This document shows positions 6,917 to 15,805 of a stretch of DNA of 64,000 nt, piece after piece (the stretch's first letter is position 1; every line of letters begins with the position of its first letter). The notes under the pieces are model-generated. The model made no database searches and was not told where the DNA came from. It worked only from the letters and a program-made list of their open reading frames with translations. The DNA comes from an uncultured Bacillota bacterium. GTDB taxonomy: Bacteria > Bacillota_I > Bacilli_A > Erysipelotrichales > Erysipelotrichaceae. A program made the position numbers and the translations under genes. The stretch is taken from positions 1 to 64,000 of the forward strand of contig CALFPO010000026.1 of the NCBI GenBank assembly GCA_937919165.1, written 5' to 3'.

Positions 6917-7894
6917 ATGAATACGAGCCTTTATGATTTGATAAGCAAGTATAAGAAATCACTTATGGGAGTTGCTGCTCTATGGATTTTTATATACCAT
7001 TTTCCAAGCAGGTTTAGATTTGATGCAGTTCCATTGTTGTTTGAAATAGAATACTTCATAAAAAAAGCTGGTGATTGTGGAGTGAACATATTTTTCTTTC
7101 TTTCGGGAATTGGAGTTCCGAATTCCTATGATAGTTCGAAGAACGTAATCGTGTTTTATAAAAAAAGAATTTCAAGGATTTTTTTACCGGGTGTCGTATC
7201 GCATTTGCTAACTTCATATTTTTATGATTGGAGTTTTATTGAGTTTATCAAGAACGCTTCAGGATATACCTTCCTTTTCGAGAGCGTAAATAGTTATTTT
7301 TGGTTTTATTATGCAATCATTATTATCTATTTACTCTTCCCTTTGTACTACAAATATTTCGTATCTTCCAACAACAAGACATCATTTTCTATTGCAGCCA
7401 TTCTTTTCTTGTTTGTGATCATGGTTGTTGGTCGAAAGGTTATTAATGAAGATACGTATATTTTTTTAACAAGAATACCTGCTTTTATAATCGGGGTACT
7501 AGTAAACCATTTTGGAAAAAAGGGGAATAAAGCGGATGCCAAACGTTGGACCACAATATTATATTTATTTATGTTTATTATAGGTGTGCTGACATTTTTC
7601 TTGACAGAAACGCAATATATATTGTTTCCTAACTTTTATATGTTTTTTTCATATACCATTATTGCCGTTTCAATATGCGCGCTAACGAGCCATGTGTTTA
7701 AAACAAAAAAAACCTATTTATTCTCATTTTATGGTGACATTTCTCTAGAATTTTACTCTTTTCAAAAGCACGCATTTTTCTCTTCTTTTGCCGGATCTAG
7801 GTTTTATGTCATCTTGGTATTTGCTTTATGTACCGTTTGCTCTTTAATCATTAGCAAATTGAATAAAGCGATAATAAAACGCCACCATGTTTAG
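6917..7894 (+). CDS. Acyltransferase-3 family membrane protein
   Basis: This multi-spanning O-acyltransferase is about 325 residues long. The N-terminal region SLMGVAALWIFIYHFPSRF has the conserved His in helix 1, followed by FFFLSGIGV, a hallmark of the family. The open frame extends up to a TTG at 6896; ATG at 6917 gives the usual short cytoplasmic tail, but no clear ribosome-binding site favours it over ATG 6902. The gene is AT-rich and contains a run of eight A at 7705-7712, a possible slippage site. It stands apart from its neighbours by 118 nt upstream and 99 nt downstream, so it may be a separately acquired unit. Confidence 0.75.
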   Translation: MNTSLYDLISKYKKSLMGVAALWIFIYHFPSRFRFDAVPLLFEIEYFIKKAGDCGVNIFFFLSGIGVPNSYDSSKNVIVFYKKRISRIFLPGVVSHLLTSYFYDWSFIEFIKNASGYTFLFESVNSYFWFYYAIIIIYLLFPLYYKYFVSSNNKTSFSIAAILFLFVIMVVGRKVINEDTYIFLTRIPAFIIGVLVNHFGKKGNKADAKRWTTILYLFMFIIGVLTFFLTETQYILFPNFYMFFSYTIIAVSICALTSHVFKTKKTYLFSFYGDISLEFYSFQKHAFFSSFAGSRFYVILVFALCTVCSLIISKLNKAIIKRHHV

Positions 7895-7980
7895 CATATA
7901 TGCATATGTAGGTTTCATTAATTGGTGTATAAGGCGCAGCGTCTTCATTCGATAGATAATTTTATGTACATATAATGTAG

Positions 7981-7986
7981 TAAAAT
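7981..7986 (+). promoter_or_regulatory. -10 box, leaderless type
   Basis: TAAAAT ends 7 nt before the ATG at 7994 with no Shine-Dalgarno between. A second candidate, TATAAT at 7971-7976, lies 10 nt further upstream and would give a short leader. Either is plausible. Confidence 0.4.
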
Positions 7987-7993
7987 TAATAAT

Positions 7994-9166
7994 ATGAAAA
8001 GGTATAATTTCAAAAAAATATCTTCGTATATTTTATTGTTGCTGATATTCATTTCTAGCACGGTTTTATTCTCTGATATGATGGTTGACAGAGTTCACAG
8101 TGATTTTTCAATTCATTTTGAACTATCAATGGAAGGAAAGGGATACTCGTTGATGAAGCTGATCATGGTTTCTCTTTATACCCTTACAGAATCAACACAT
8201 TCTATTGCTGTTTTTTTCTCGCTGCTTGTTACATTTGGAACCGTTGTATGTGCACTGTGTTTAAAACGATTGTTGAAGCTGATGAATACGAATGCTGATT
8301 TTTATGAACTATTGATTATTTCGGCTTTAGGTATTTTTATATGCAAGTTGTGCATTCCTGACCTTTCGCCATACTATTATCATAATTCCCTTGTTACTCA
8401 GCCGTGGCACAATTCCACATATTTACTGATGCGTTTTTTTGCGCCCGTAGTTATTTCTTTATTCTTTTCAATACAAAAGAACTATGTTTTTAAGGTATCA
8501 GCACTTGATCTTTTGTCGTTTACTTTTTTCCTTTTCATGACAAACTTTTCTAAGCCAAATTTCGTTATTGCATTTGCTCCCGTCATGCTCTTTGTCCTTA
8601 TAAAAGATTTCTTTAAAACAAAAACAAAAAGTTTTAAAAATGCTTTTCTATTTGGAATGTGTGTAATTCTTGGCTGTAGCATTATGATTTATCAGAATAA
8701 TGCTTTGTATCCAAAAGATGGTGATGTGAAGGTATTTGCTTCCCTTTCGGTTTTTACCTCTTATCTAAGAAATAATAAGAAATGGCCTTTAGATTTCTTT
8801 TTAAATATGGCTTTTCCCATTGCAGCTACATATGTAACGCTAAAAAATAGAAGAAGAATTGATAGCTATTCTATGAAGGTTTTTTATCAATCATGGGCAA
8901 TGTACATTATGTCCTTATTGGAGTTCCTTTTTATCGATGAAAGCGGATACAGGGCAGGCAACTACAACTTTAGATGGGGTGAACAGTTTTTTGCCTTTTA
9001 TCTTTTCATTATATGCGCATGTATGATTATCAAGCAGAAGAAAGAGGCCACAATAAATGACAGAGATTATTTTACGCTCAAGCACACCTACATATTGCAT
9101 ATTGTTTTCGGTGCATCTTTTTATGTATTGCTTGTCGTATTTAAATATTTATATTTGACAATTTAG
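7994..9166 (+). CDS. Multi-spanning membrane protein, GT-C-like
   Basis: This 390-residue integral membrane protein has about ten hydrophobic helices. After helix 1 comes an acidic extracytoplasmic loop (DRVHSDFSIHFE) placed as in GT-C glycosyltransferases, which use polyprenyl-phosphate sugars outside the membrane. A later HNSTYLLMRFFAPVV segment recalls uncharacterised membrane proteins of Clostridia glycan loci. I do not recognise a named family, so GT-C assignment is tentative. It is AT-rich and lies before the YfhO-type gene, which has a similar first loop. A -10 box at leaderless distance precedes it. Confidence 0.55.
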   Translation: MKRYNFKKISSYILLLLIFISSTVLFSDMMVDRVHSDFSIHFELSMEGKGYSLMKLIMVSLYTLTESTHSIAVFFSLLVTFGTVVCALCLKRLLKLMNTNADFYELLIISALGIFICKLCIPDLSPYYYHNSLVTQPWHNSTYLLMRFFAPVVISLFFSIQKNYVFKVSALDLLSFTFFLFMTNFSKPNFVIAFAPVMLFVLIKDFFKTKTKSFKNAFLFGMCVILGCSIMIYQNNALYPKDGDVKVFASLSVFTSYLRNNKKWPLDFFLNMAFPIAATYVTLKNRRRIDSYSMKVFYQSWAMYIMSLLEFLFIDESGYRAGNYNFRWGEQFFAFYLFIICACMIIKQKKEATINDRDYFTLKHTYILHIVFGASFYVLLVVFKYLYLTI

Positions 9167-9231
9167 GAACCCATGTAACATATTGAATGTTATTGTTATA
9201 AAAAACTAAGAAATAAATAATTGCATTGAGA

Positions 9232-11853
9232 ATGAAAAGAAAGTATTATGCAATATACACGTTGTTATTTATGGGCATATGCTTAAACGTTTATGCCGCT
9301 TTTTATTTAAATAACAAAACATTCATCAACTGGGTCAATGATGGCTTTGCGCAGCATTACAAGGCGTTAATATACTATTCCGAGTACCTGAGAGAATTAT
9401 TAAGAAATGTATTTGTTGAGCACTCATTTACTGTGCCTCAATGGGATTTTTCGATTGGCGAGGGATCAGATATCATAACAACCCTCCACACATATGCCAT
9501 AGGAGACCCTATTGCATTTTTCTCTGTTTTAGTTCCAAGGGAATATATTTATGTATACTATGATTTCAGCATTGTTTTGCGTCTATATATATCTGGCATT
9601 GCTTTTTCTGAACTATGTTTTTATACAAAAAAGACAGACATAATAAACGTATTGACAGGAACGCTCATGTATGTCTTCTGTTTCTGGGCATTGTTCCATT
9701 CGAATGAGCATATCTACTTCCTTAATCCTATGATCTATATGCCACTGTTGGTGTTAGGAGTGGAAAAAATAATTAACAAAGATAAACCTTATATTTTTGT
9801 TTTGTCCGTTCTTTTCGGAGCCCTGAGCAATTTCTATTTCTTCTATATGATGGTGGTTTTGACGGTGATATATGTTGCTGTTAGATTGCTTACTATATAT
9901 GGATTAAACTTTAAAGAAATCGGCAAAAACATTATTAGACTTTTTGTGTTTGCGATTATGGGCGTTATGATGTCTGCGATTATTCTGCTTCCTGTTGTGT
10001 ATGCTTTTGTATCCGACAGCAGAATAGGAGCCGATATTTCCTATATAAACCTGTATTCAAGATTTTATTATGAAAGACTCTTTTCAATATTTGTGTCGAA
10101 TGACAACCAATACGATTTGTGCATGGGTTTTGCTGCACCAGCCTTGTTTGGAATCGCATTATCAATTAGGAAGATTAAAAAGAATCCTTTATTCTTCTTG
10201 CTTGATGTTGTCGCTTTGATTCTTGTATGCGTTCCTTTGTGCGGAAGACTTATGAATGGCATGTCATATCCAATCAATAGATGGAGTTTCGCATTGTCGT
10301 TGCTGTTTGCTTATCAGACAACATCAGAAATAGACGACTTTAAAGATAATAAGTTGTACCTTTTGATTTGTACCGTAGGATTCTTTGCGGCGGCGTTTGT
10401 ATCGCCGTGGTCTAGGAACATAAGAGTATATGTGCCTATGTCCATATATATGGCATATATTGCGGTCTTGTATATAAAGATCAACGCAAATGCATTGGGA
10501 ATGAATGCAAAAAGAGTTCTTATGCTTTTGCTTACAATCATAAACATCATATTTGTTGCAAATTATGATTACTCAGATTTTGGAATTGGAAGATCGAAAC
10601 AAGGATTAGGCATCAAAGAAACAATTGATGAAACCTTCAATTCAGACTCCGAGGTTCTGAAACAGTATCTAAAAGAAGAAGATAACTATTTCTATAGGTT
10701 TTCGGCAAACACAATCCAGACAAATTCATCAATGATTGCTGATATGAAGTCAACAGATTTCTATTGGAGTTTAACAAATCCAAACATAATAAGTTATCGA
10801 ACAAAGCTAGCAATAAATGACTTTGCATCATACAGGTACAACGGCTATAACGACAGAGCCTCCCTTTATAGCCTTGCTAATGTAAAATACTTCTTTACAA
10901 CCAGCAAGGAAGAGACCGTTCCATATGGATTCGTATATGATGGCTCAATCGAGAATATGGATATATACAGAAATGAATACTTCCTTCCTTTCGGCTATAC
11001 ATATGACGAGACAATCTCATATGATGAATGGAATAAACTGGATCCAGTAACAAAACAGGAAGTATTGGCAAAAAGAATCGTCATCGAATCCGGTGATGAT
11101 TCAAGCTTTGCTTCAAAGAAGAAAGAAGCTAATTTCAAATTGGTAGGCAACGACTTGATAGAAGTATTAGAAAAAGGATTTGAAGTAAAGGAACCAAATA
11201 CTGAACTCACAATATCGGTTGAAGGGTATGATAATTGCGAAAACAGCTTGACATTTAACAATCTTAATTTTGACGATACAGAAGGATATGTTGAAGAGAA
11301 TAGGACGGCTGTACCGATTGATGTTTATCTTGATGGGAAATATCAGAATGTTTTCTTCTGCACATCCGACTATCAGTTCTATACAGGAAGACATGATTTC
11401 TCGGCTTGTTTTGGATACAAGGAAGATGCTGCAAAAGAGATAAGGATTGTTTTCCCATATCCTGGAGTATATACATATGACAGTATAACCTTTGATTGTT
11501 TGAGCTATGAAGAATACGAACAAGACATAGAATCTCTATGCAACGATACTTTATCTGATGTATTGTTTTCCGATAATCACATTTCAGGAAACATTAATTT
11601 GGAGGAAGACAAGTATTTGCTTTTATCCGTTCCTTACTCAAAGGGATGGAAGGCTTATGCTGATGGAAAACAAGCAGAGCTTTTGAAAGCTAATGAATGC
11701 TACATGGCTATTAAGCTTGAAAAAGGCACTCACAATATTGAACTCAAGTATGAGACACCGTTCCTGAAGATTGGAGCATGTATAAGTGCATTATCAATGG
11801 TTGCGTTTGTTGCATATTGCATTCTTGATAGAAAAGGAAAAATCAACATATGA
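9232..11853 (+). CDS. YfhO-family membrane glycosyltransferase
   Basis: This 873-residue protein matches the YfhO family: an N-terminal block of about 12 membrane helices (to about residue 430), a long extracytoplasmic C-terminal domain, and a final helix near the end. YfhO proteins are GT-C enzymes that add sugar side-branches outside the cell, for example to lipoteichoic acid. The first loop holds the acidic WVNDGFAQHYKAL, the expected catalytic region. The C-terminal DKYLLLSVPYSKGWKAYADG block is also typical of the family. The frame begins at TTG 9226, but ATG 9232 gives the better basic N-terminus. It overlaps the heptose nucleotidyltransferase gene by 4 nt. Confidence 0.85.
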   Translation: MKRKYYAIYTLLFMGICLNVYAAFYLNNKTFINWVNDGFAQHYKALIYYSEYLRELLRNVFVEHSFTVPQWDFSIGEGSDIITTLHTYAIGDPIAFFSVLVPREYIYVYYDFSIVLRLYISGIAFSELCFYTKKTDIINVLTGTLMYVFCFWALFHSNEHIYFLNPMIYMPLLVLGVEKIINKDKPYIFVLSVLFGALSNFYFFYMMVVLTVIYVAVRLLTIYGLNFKEIGKNIIRLFVFAIMGVMMSAIILLPVVYAFVSDSRIGADISYINLYSRFYYERLFSIFVSNDNQYDLCMGFAAPALFGIALSIRKIKKNPLFFLLDVVALILVCVPLCGRLMNGMSYPINRWSFALSLLFAYQTTSEIDDFKDNKLYLLICTVGFFAAAFVSPWSRNIRVYVPMSIYMAYIAVLYIKINANALGMNAKRVLMLLLTIINIIFVANYDYSDFGIGRSKQGLGIKETIDETFNSDSEVLKQYLKEEDNYFYRFSANTIQTNSSMIADMKSTDFYWSLTNPNIISYRTKLAINDFASYRYNGYNDRASLYSLANVKYFFTTSKEETVPYGFVYDGSIENMDIYRNEYFLPFGYTYDETISYDEWNKLDPVTKQEVLAKRIVIESGDDSSFASKKKEANFKLVGNDLIEVLEKGFEVKEPNTELTISVEGYDNCENSLTFNNLNFDDTEGYVEENRTAVPIDVYLDGKYQNVFFCTSDYQFYTGRHDFSACFGYKEDAAKEIRIVFPYPGVYTYDSITFDCLSYEEYEQDIESLCNDTLSDVLFSDNHISGNINLEEDKYLLLSVPYSKGWKAYADGKQAELLKANECYMAIKLEKGTHNIELKYETPFLKIGACISALSMVAFVAYCILDRKGKINI

Positions 11854-13094
11854 AGACGGTAATTATGGCTGGAGGAAAAGGAACAAGAATAAGTTCCGTT
11901 GCCTCTGATATCCCTAAGCCCATGATTAAGATAGATGGAAAGCCTGTTCTTGAACACGAAATCGAGTGTCTGTATAAGCAGGGTTTCAATGACATCATAA
12001 TCACCATTTCTCATCTTGGATATATCATTGAAGATTATTTTGGTGATGGATCAAGGTTTGGCGTAAATATTGAATATTTCAATGAGGAAAAACCATTAGG
12101 TAATGCTGGTGCGCTGTTTGAACTGAAAGATAAACTGACAGAAGACTTTCTGCTTTTGAATGCAGATAGTGTTTTTGATATTGATTTCAATCGTTTTGTT
12201 TCATATCACAAAGATAAAGGCGGATTGGCAACCCTATTTGTCCATCCAAATAGTCATCCGTATGATTCGGGATTGATTGTTGCGAACAGCGATAATGAAG
12301 TTGTTTCATGGCTTAACAAAGAAGATGAAAGACCAAGATGGTACAAGAATTGCGTCAATGCAGGACTGCATATCCTTTCTCCTAAATTATTGGAGAATAG
12401 GCCAGAAGGCGAAAAGGTAGATCTTGATAGACAGGTATTGAAACCATTAAGTGGTACAGGCAATATGCAAATTTATCCATCTCCAGAATACGTAAAAGAT
12501 ATGGGGACACCGGAAAGATACGAGCAGGTTTGTAAAGATTTCAAAAGCGGTCTGGTAAAGGAAAGAAATCTAGCCAATAAGCAGAAAGCCGTATTTCTTG
12601 ATCGTGATGGAACCATAAACAGATATGTTGGATTCTTGAGAAACATTGATGATTTTGAATTGCTTGAAGATTCGGCAAAAGCAATCAGAAGAATAAACGA
12701 ATCTGGATATCTATGTATTGTAGTTACCAATCAGCCAGTAATTGCTAGGGGCGATGTAACCTTTGATGAACTTGATGAAATCCATAATAAGATGGAAACT
12801 CTATTAGGCCTTGAAGGTGCATACCTTGATGGCATCTATTTCTGTCCGCATCATCCCGATAGCGGATTTGAAGGAGAGATAAAAGAACTTAAGATTGATT
12901 GCGATTGCCGCAAGCCAAAGCCAGGAATGTTGCTTAAGGCAGCTAAAGATTTTAATATTGATCTTGGCAGTTCGTATATGATTGGTGATGGCGATAATGA
13001 CGTCAAAGCTGGTGAAGCTGCTGGTTGTAGAACCATAAAAATAGAAAGAGATGGAAACTTATTGGATGCTGTAGAAAGCATCCTGAAAGGATAG
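11850..13094 (+). CDS. Heptose-1-P nucleotidyltransferase fused to heptose-bisphosphate phosphatase
   Basis: This 414-residue protein joins two steps of GDP-heptose synthesis. Residues 1-235 form a sugar nucleotidyltransferase (HddC type) with AGGKGTR (7-13), PKPMIKI and the metal-binding LNADSVFD (103-110). Residues 245-414 form a HAD phosphatase of the GmhB type with FLDRDGT (nucleophile D251, D253), TNQ, and the GmhB zinc loop CPHH (332-335) with C351 and C353. It would remove the 7-phosphate from D-glycero-D-manno-heptose-1,7-bisphosphate and then activate the product with GTP. The separate enzymes are well known; the fused form is less usual. GmhA and HddA follow at 15156 and 15806. Confidence 0.88.
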   Translation: MKTVIMAGGKGTRISSVASDIPKPMIKIDGKPVLEHEIECLYKQGFNDIIITISHLGYIIEDYFGDGSRFGVNIEYFNEEKPLGNAGALFELKDKLTEDFLLLNADSVFDIDFNRFVSYHKDKGGLATLFVHPNSHPYDSGLIVANSDNEVVSWLNKEDERPRWYKNCVNAGLHILSPKLLENRPEGEKVDLDRQVLKPLSGTGNMQIYPSPEYVKDMGTPERYEQVCKDFKSGLVKERNLANKQKAVFLDRDGTINRYVGFLRNIDDFELLEDSAKAIRRINESGYLCIVVTNQPVIARGDVTFDELDEIHNKMETLLGLEGAYLDGIYFCPHHPDSGFEGEIKELKIDCDCRKPKPGMLLKAAKDFNIDLGSSYMIGDGDNDVKAGEAAGCRTIKIERDGNLLDAVESILKG

Positions 13095-13096
13095 AT

Positions 13097-13945
13097 ATGA
13101 AAATTGCTTTAGTAGGAAGTTCAGGATATATCTCGGGTTTCATAATTGATAGACTGAAAGACAGAAGTGATATTTTGAAGATTGATAAGAACGATGAAGC
13201 TGATGCTTATCTCGATCTGGAAAATGCTGTTGATTTCGATTATGACAAGTTGAATGGTATCGACTATGTAATCTTTCCTGCCGCTATTTCAAGTCCTGAT
13301 TTATGTGAGAAAGAATATGATATGTGCTGGAGAATAAATGTCGGAGGAACAAAGACATTTATTGGCGAAGCTTTGAATAGAGGCTGCAAGACACTATTTT
13401 TTTCAAGTGATGCAGTGTTCGGAAGACATGAAGAAGAAACGTTTGATGAAGAATCGCCAACCGATGCATCTACAGCATATGGCAAGATGAAAAAAGCGAT
13501 TGAAGATGAATTCAAGAAAAATAAGAACTTTAAGGCGATAAGATTGTCATATGTGGTTTCAAAGAAAGATAAATTCACAAAGTACTGTCTTAAGTGCATT
13601 GAGAGCGGAGAAACCGCTGAGATCTATGATCCGTTCTATAGAAACTGCATAACGATAAATGATGTTTTAGATTGCATTGAATGGCTTATAGATAATTGGG
13701 AAGAATATGATCATACATTCCTAAATATCGCAGGAAGAGATCTTGTTGGAAGAGCAAATATCGCAAATGAATTGAACAGGTTATTCGATAATAAATTTAA
13801 ATACGTTGTTGTGAATCCAGGAGAAGAATTCTATAGATGCAGGCCATCTGTTACAAGAATGAATAGCAAGTATCTGAGTGAATACGCAATACTCAAAGAC
13901 GAATCATTTGTAGAAAAAATCAACAAGGAATTTAACGTCATATAA
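13097..13945 (+). CDS. SDR-type nucleotide-sugar reductase/epimerase
   Basis: This 282-residue extended short-chain dehydrogenase has an NAD(P)-binding GSSGYISG (7-14), SSDAVFG, and the catalytic YGKMK with Tyr128 and Lys132. It is closest in style to RmlD-like reductases (SSDAVFG resembles STDYVFG). Set among the heptose genes, it may reduce the 4-keto group of the GDP-6-deoxy-4-keto-heptose made by the dehydratase at 16813 (DmhB role). That substrate is inferred from position only. It starts 2 nt after the fusion gene and is followed by a 38-nt gap. Confidence 0.75.
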   Translation: MKIALVGSSGYISGFIIDRLKDRSDILKIDKNDEADAYLDLENAVDFDYDKLNGIDYVIFPAAISSPDLCEKEYDMCWRINVGGTKTFIGEALNRGCKTLFFSSDAVFGRHEEETFDEESPTDASTAYGKMKKAIEDEFKKNKNFKAIRLSYVVSKKDKFTKYCLKCIESGETAEIYDPFYRNCITINDVLDCIEWLIDNWEEYDHTFLNIAGRDLVGRANIANELNRLFDNKFKYVVVNPGEEFYRCRPSVTRMNSKYLSEYAILKDESFVEKINKEFNVI

Positions 13946-13983
13946 AGATATACATTGATTTAGAATTAATTAAAGAGGCTATT

Positions 13984-15081
13984 ATGACTGAGCAAGAATG
14001 TAAGACATTTTCCAAGAATGATACCTATGTTACAAAAGGTATTGCAATTCTTTTGATGCTTTTCCATCATGTATTTTTTAACACTTTTGTTATCGATGGG
14101 GTTCATACAGAATTAACATTCATACTTCCTTCACTAACAAGACTATTGTGTAAATATGGCAACGTTTGTGTAGCTATTTTTTCGACGCTTAGTGGCTACG
14201 GTATCTATAAGCAGTTAAAGAAATATGATTTAAAAGAAGTAATAGTAAAAAGAGAAATAAAACTCTTGGGAACATATATTCCAATTTTTGTATTAAGTTC
14301 TTTGATTTATATAATTAACAATAATTCACCTAATGAGGGAGGCATAATTGCATATTTAACCATCTTTGGATTAGGGGAGTACAATTCTGTTTCTATCATT
14401 TTTAGAATTATCATAAATATGTTTGGCTTGAATGCATTATTTCATATGCCAACATTAAATCCGTCTTGGTGGTATCTAAGTGTTGCACACATTATAAATT
14501 TTGTTTTGCCTATTTTTATCAAAATAGCCGAATCAAAAAGAATAAAAAATGTAGTATTGGCAATAATTGTAGTTTACTGCGCATATGTGACAAAAGACTC
14601 ATATTCATACCAAGGCGGTTTTTCTTCGAATCTAATGGCATCATATTTCGGATACTATATTGGCACAACCGAGATCTTTGAGAGAAGTAACAACATCACG
14701 AATTCTATTGCAGCGGCAATATTCTTTGCTTGTGCAACCTTGCTGGATGTAAGTCTTCTGGAAACACTTGATACATATTTTTGTTTTTCGATAATGGGCA
14801 TCTGTTTGATGATTTTCGTTAAATACTTCCGTCCTATACACATAGAAATCATTGAAAAGCCGTTATCTTTTTTTGGAAAGCATTCTGGAACAATGTATAT
14901 GATTCACAATTTTGTTATTGACTCATTTCTTCATTTTCCTATGAAGTATGCAGCGATGGTGTATGTTTTGGTCTTGTTGGTAACCTTATTAATAAGTGCG
15001 GTAGTTGATAGGATTTTTGGTATGATGCCATACAAAAGATTTCTTAATAAAATGCAGAATAAAACAATAGATTCCTTTTAG
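13984..15081 (+). CDS. Acyltransferase-3 family membrane protein
   Basis: This 365-residue O-acyltransferase has about ten membrane helices. The start VTKGIAILLMLFHHVFFNTF carries the conserved His pair, and VAIFSTLSGYGIYKQLKKY the usual second-helix motif. It has a good Shine-Dalgarno (AAAGAGGC). It interrupts the heptose genes and is far more AT-rich: 14281-14340 has 14 G+C of 60, against 26 of 60 at 17281-17340. That contrast suggests it was inserted from another source. It probably acylates the heptose or a neighbouring sugar, but no specificity can be read. Confidence 0.8.
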   Translation: MTEQECKTFSKNDTYVTKGIAILLMLFHHVFFNTFVIDGVHTELTFILPSLTRLLCKYGNVCVAIFSTLSGYGIYKQLKKYDLKEVIVKREIKLLGTYIPIFVLSSLIYIINNNSPNEGGIIAYLTIFGLGEYNSVSIIFRIIINMFGLNALFHMPTLNPSWWYLSVAHIINFVLPIFIKIAESKRIKNVVLAIIVVYCAYVTKDSYSYQGGFSSNLMASYFGYYIGTTEIFERSNNITNSIAAAIFFACATLLDVSLLETLDTYFCFSIMGICLMIFVKYFRPIHIEIIEKPLSFFGKHSGTMYMIHNFVIDSFLHFPMKYAAMVYVLVLLVTLLISAVVDRIFGMMPYKRFLNKMQNKTIDSF

Positions 15082-15121
15082 GTTTGTTGTTGGTCGAAAC
15101 AGCACCGAAAACATAGTATGG

Positions 15122-15127
15122 TATAAT
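15122..15127 (+). promoter_or_regulatory. Extended -10 promoter before gmhA
   Basis: TGGTATAAT gives a TATAAT box with an upstream TG, 28 nt before the gmhA ATG. A strong purine-rich Shine-Dalgarno (AGGAAGGAAAGGA, from 15132) lies between. No clear -35 box is seen at the right distance. It would restart transcription of the heptose genes after the AT-rich acyltransferase. Confidence 0.6.
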
Positions 15128-15155
15128 TTTTAGGAAGGAAAGGATTCTTTTTGTT

Positions 15156-15803
15156 ATGAGAAAAATTGTAAAACAGGAATTTGAGAACTTGTTTGAAAGA
15201 TATCCTCAGCTTGAGGTTTGCAGAAAAGATATCGAGAAAGCATATAACTTATTACAAAAAACATACGACAACAATCACAAGCTTTTGATTGCCGGAAATG
15301 GCGGTTCAGCAGCTGATAGCGAACATATGGCCGGTGAGCTCATGAAGCGTTTTAAGGCTCCTAGGCCTATAGATAATGAATTAAGAAAGAAACTCATTAA
15401 AGTTGATAAGGAAATCGGTGAAAGATTGTCTAATGATTTGGAATCTCCTTTGAGAGCCGTTCCTTTGACATCGCATATATCCATTACTACAGCATACATG
15501 AATGATGCTGATGCTAAGGGTGTGTATGCACAACAGATGCTTGGTTTTGGCGATGATGGTGATACATTCATCGGCATTTCTACTTCAGGCAATTCGGAGA
15601 ACATCATCAATGCCTGCGTTGTTGCAAAGGCAATGGGAATCAAGATAATCGGATTGACAGGAGAAAAAGAAAGCAAATTATCCAAGATGGCCGATATCTG
15701 CATAAGAGTTCCAGAGGCGGATACTTATAAAGTTCAGGAATTGCATCTTCCTATATATCATTGTCTATGCTTGATGCTGGAGAATAACTATTTTAGGAAA
15801 TAA
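15156..15803 (+). CDS. gmhA: Sedoheptulose-7-phosphate isomerase
   Basis: This 215-residue SIS-domain enzyme converts sedoheptulose 7-phosphate to D-glycero-D-manno-heptose 7-phosphate, the first step of heptose synthesis. The phosphosugar-binding motifs are GNGGSAADSEHMAGEL and GISTSGNSENI, both as in GmhA; the latter Ser-rich loop binds phosphate. Length is slightly over the usual 190-200 residues. It is cytosolic. HddA follows after 2 nt, so the two are translationally coupled. Confidence 0.92.
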   Translation: MRKIVKQEFENLFERYPQLEVCRKDIEKAYNLLQKTYDNNHKLLIAGNGGSAADSEHMAGELMKRFKAPRPIDNELRKKLIKVDKEIGERLSNDLESPLRAVPLTSHISITTAYMNDADAKGVYAQQMLGFGDDGDTFIGISTSGNSENIINACVVAKAMGIKIIGLTGEKESKLSKMADICIRVPEADTYKVQELHLPIYHCLCLMLENNYFRK

Positions 15804-15805
15804 TC

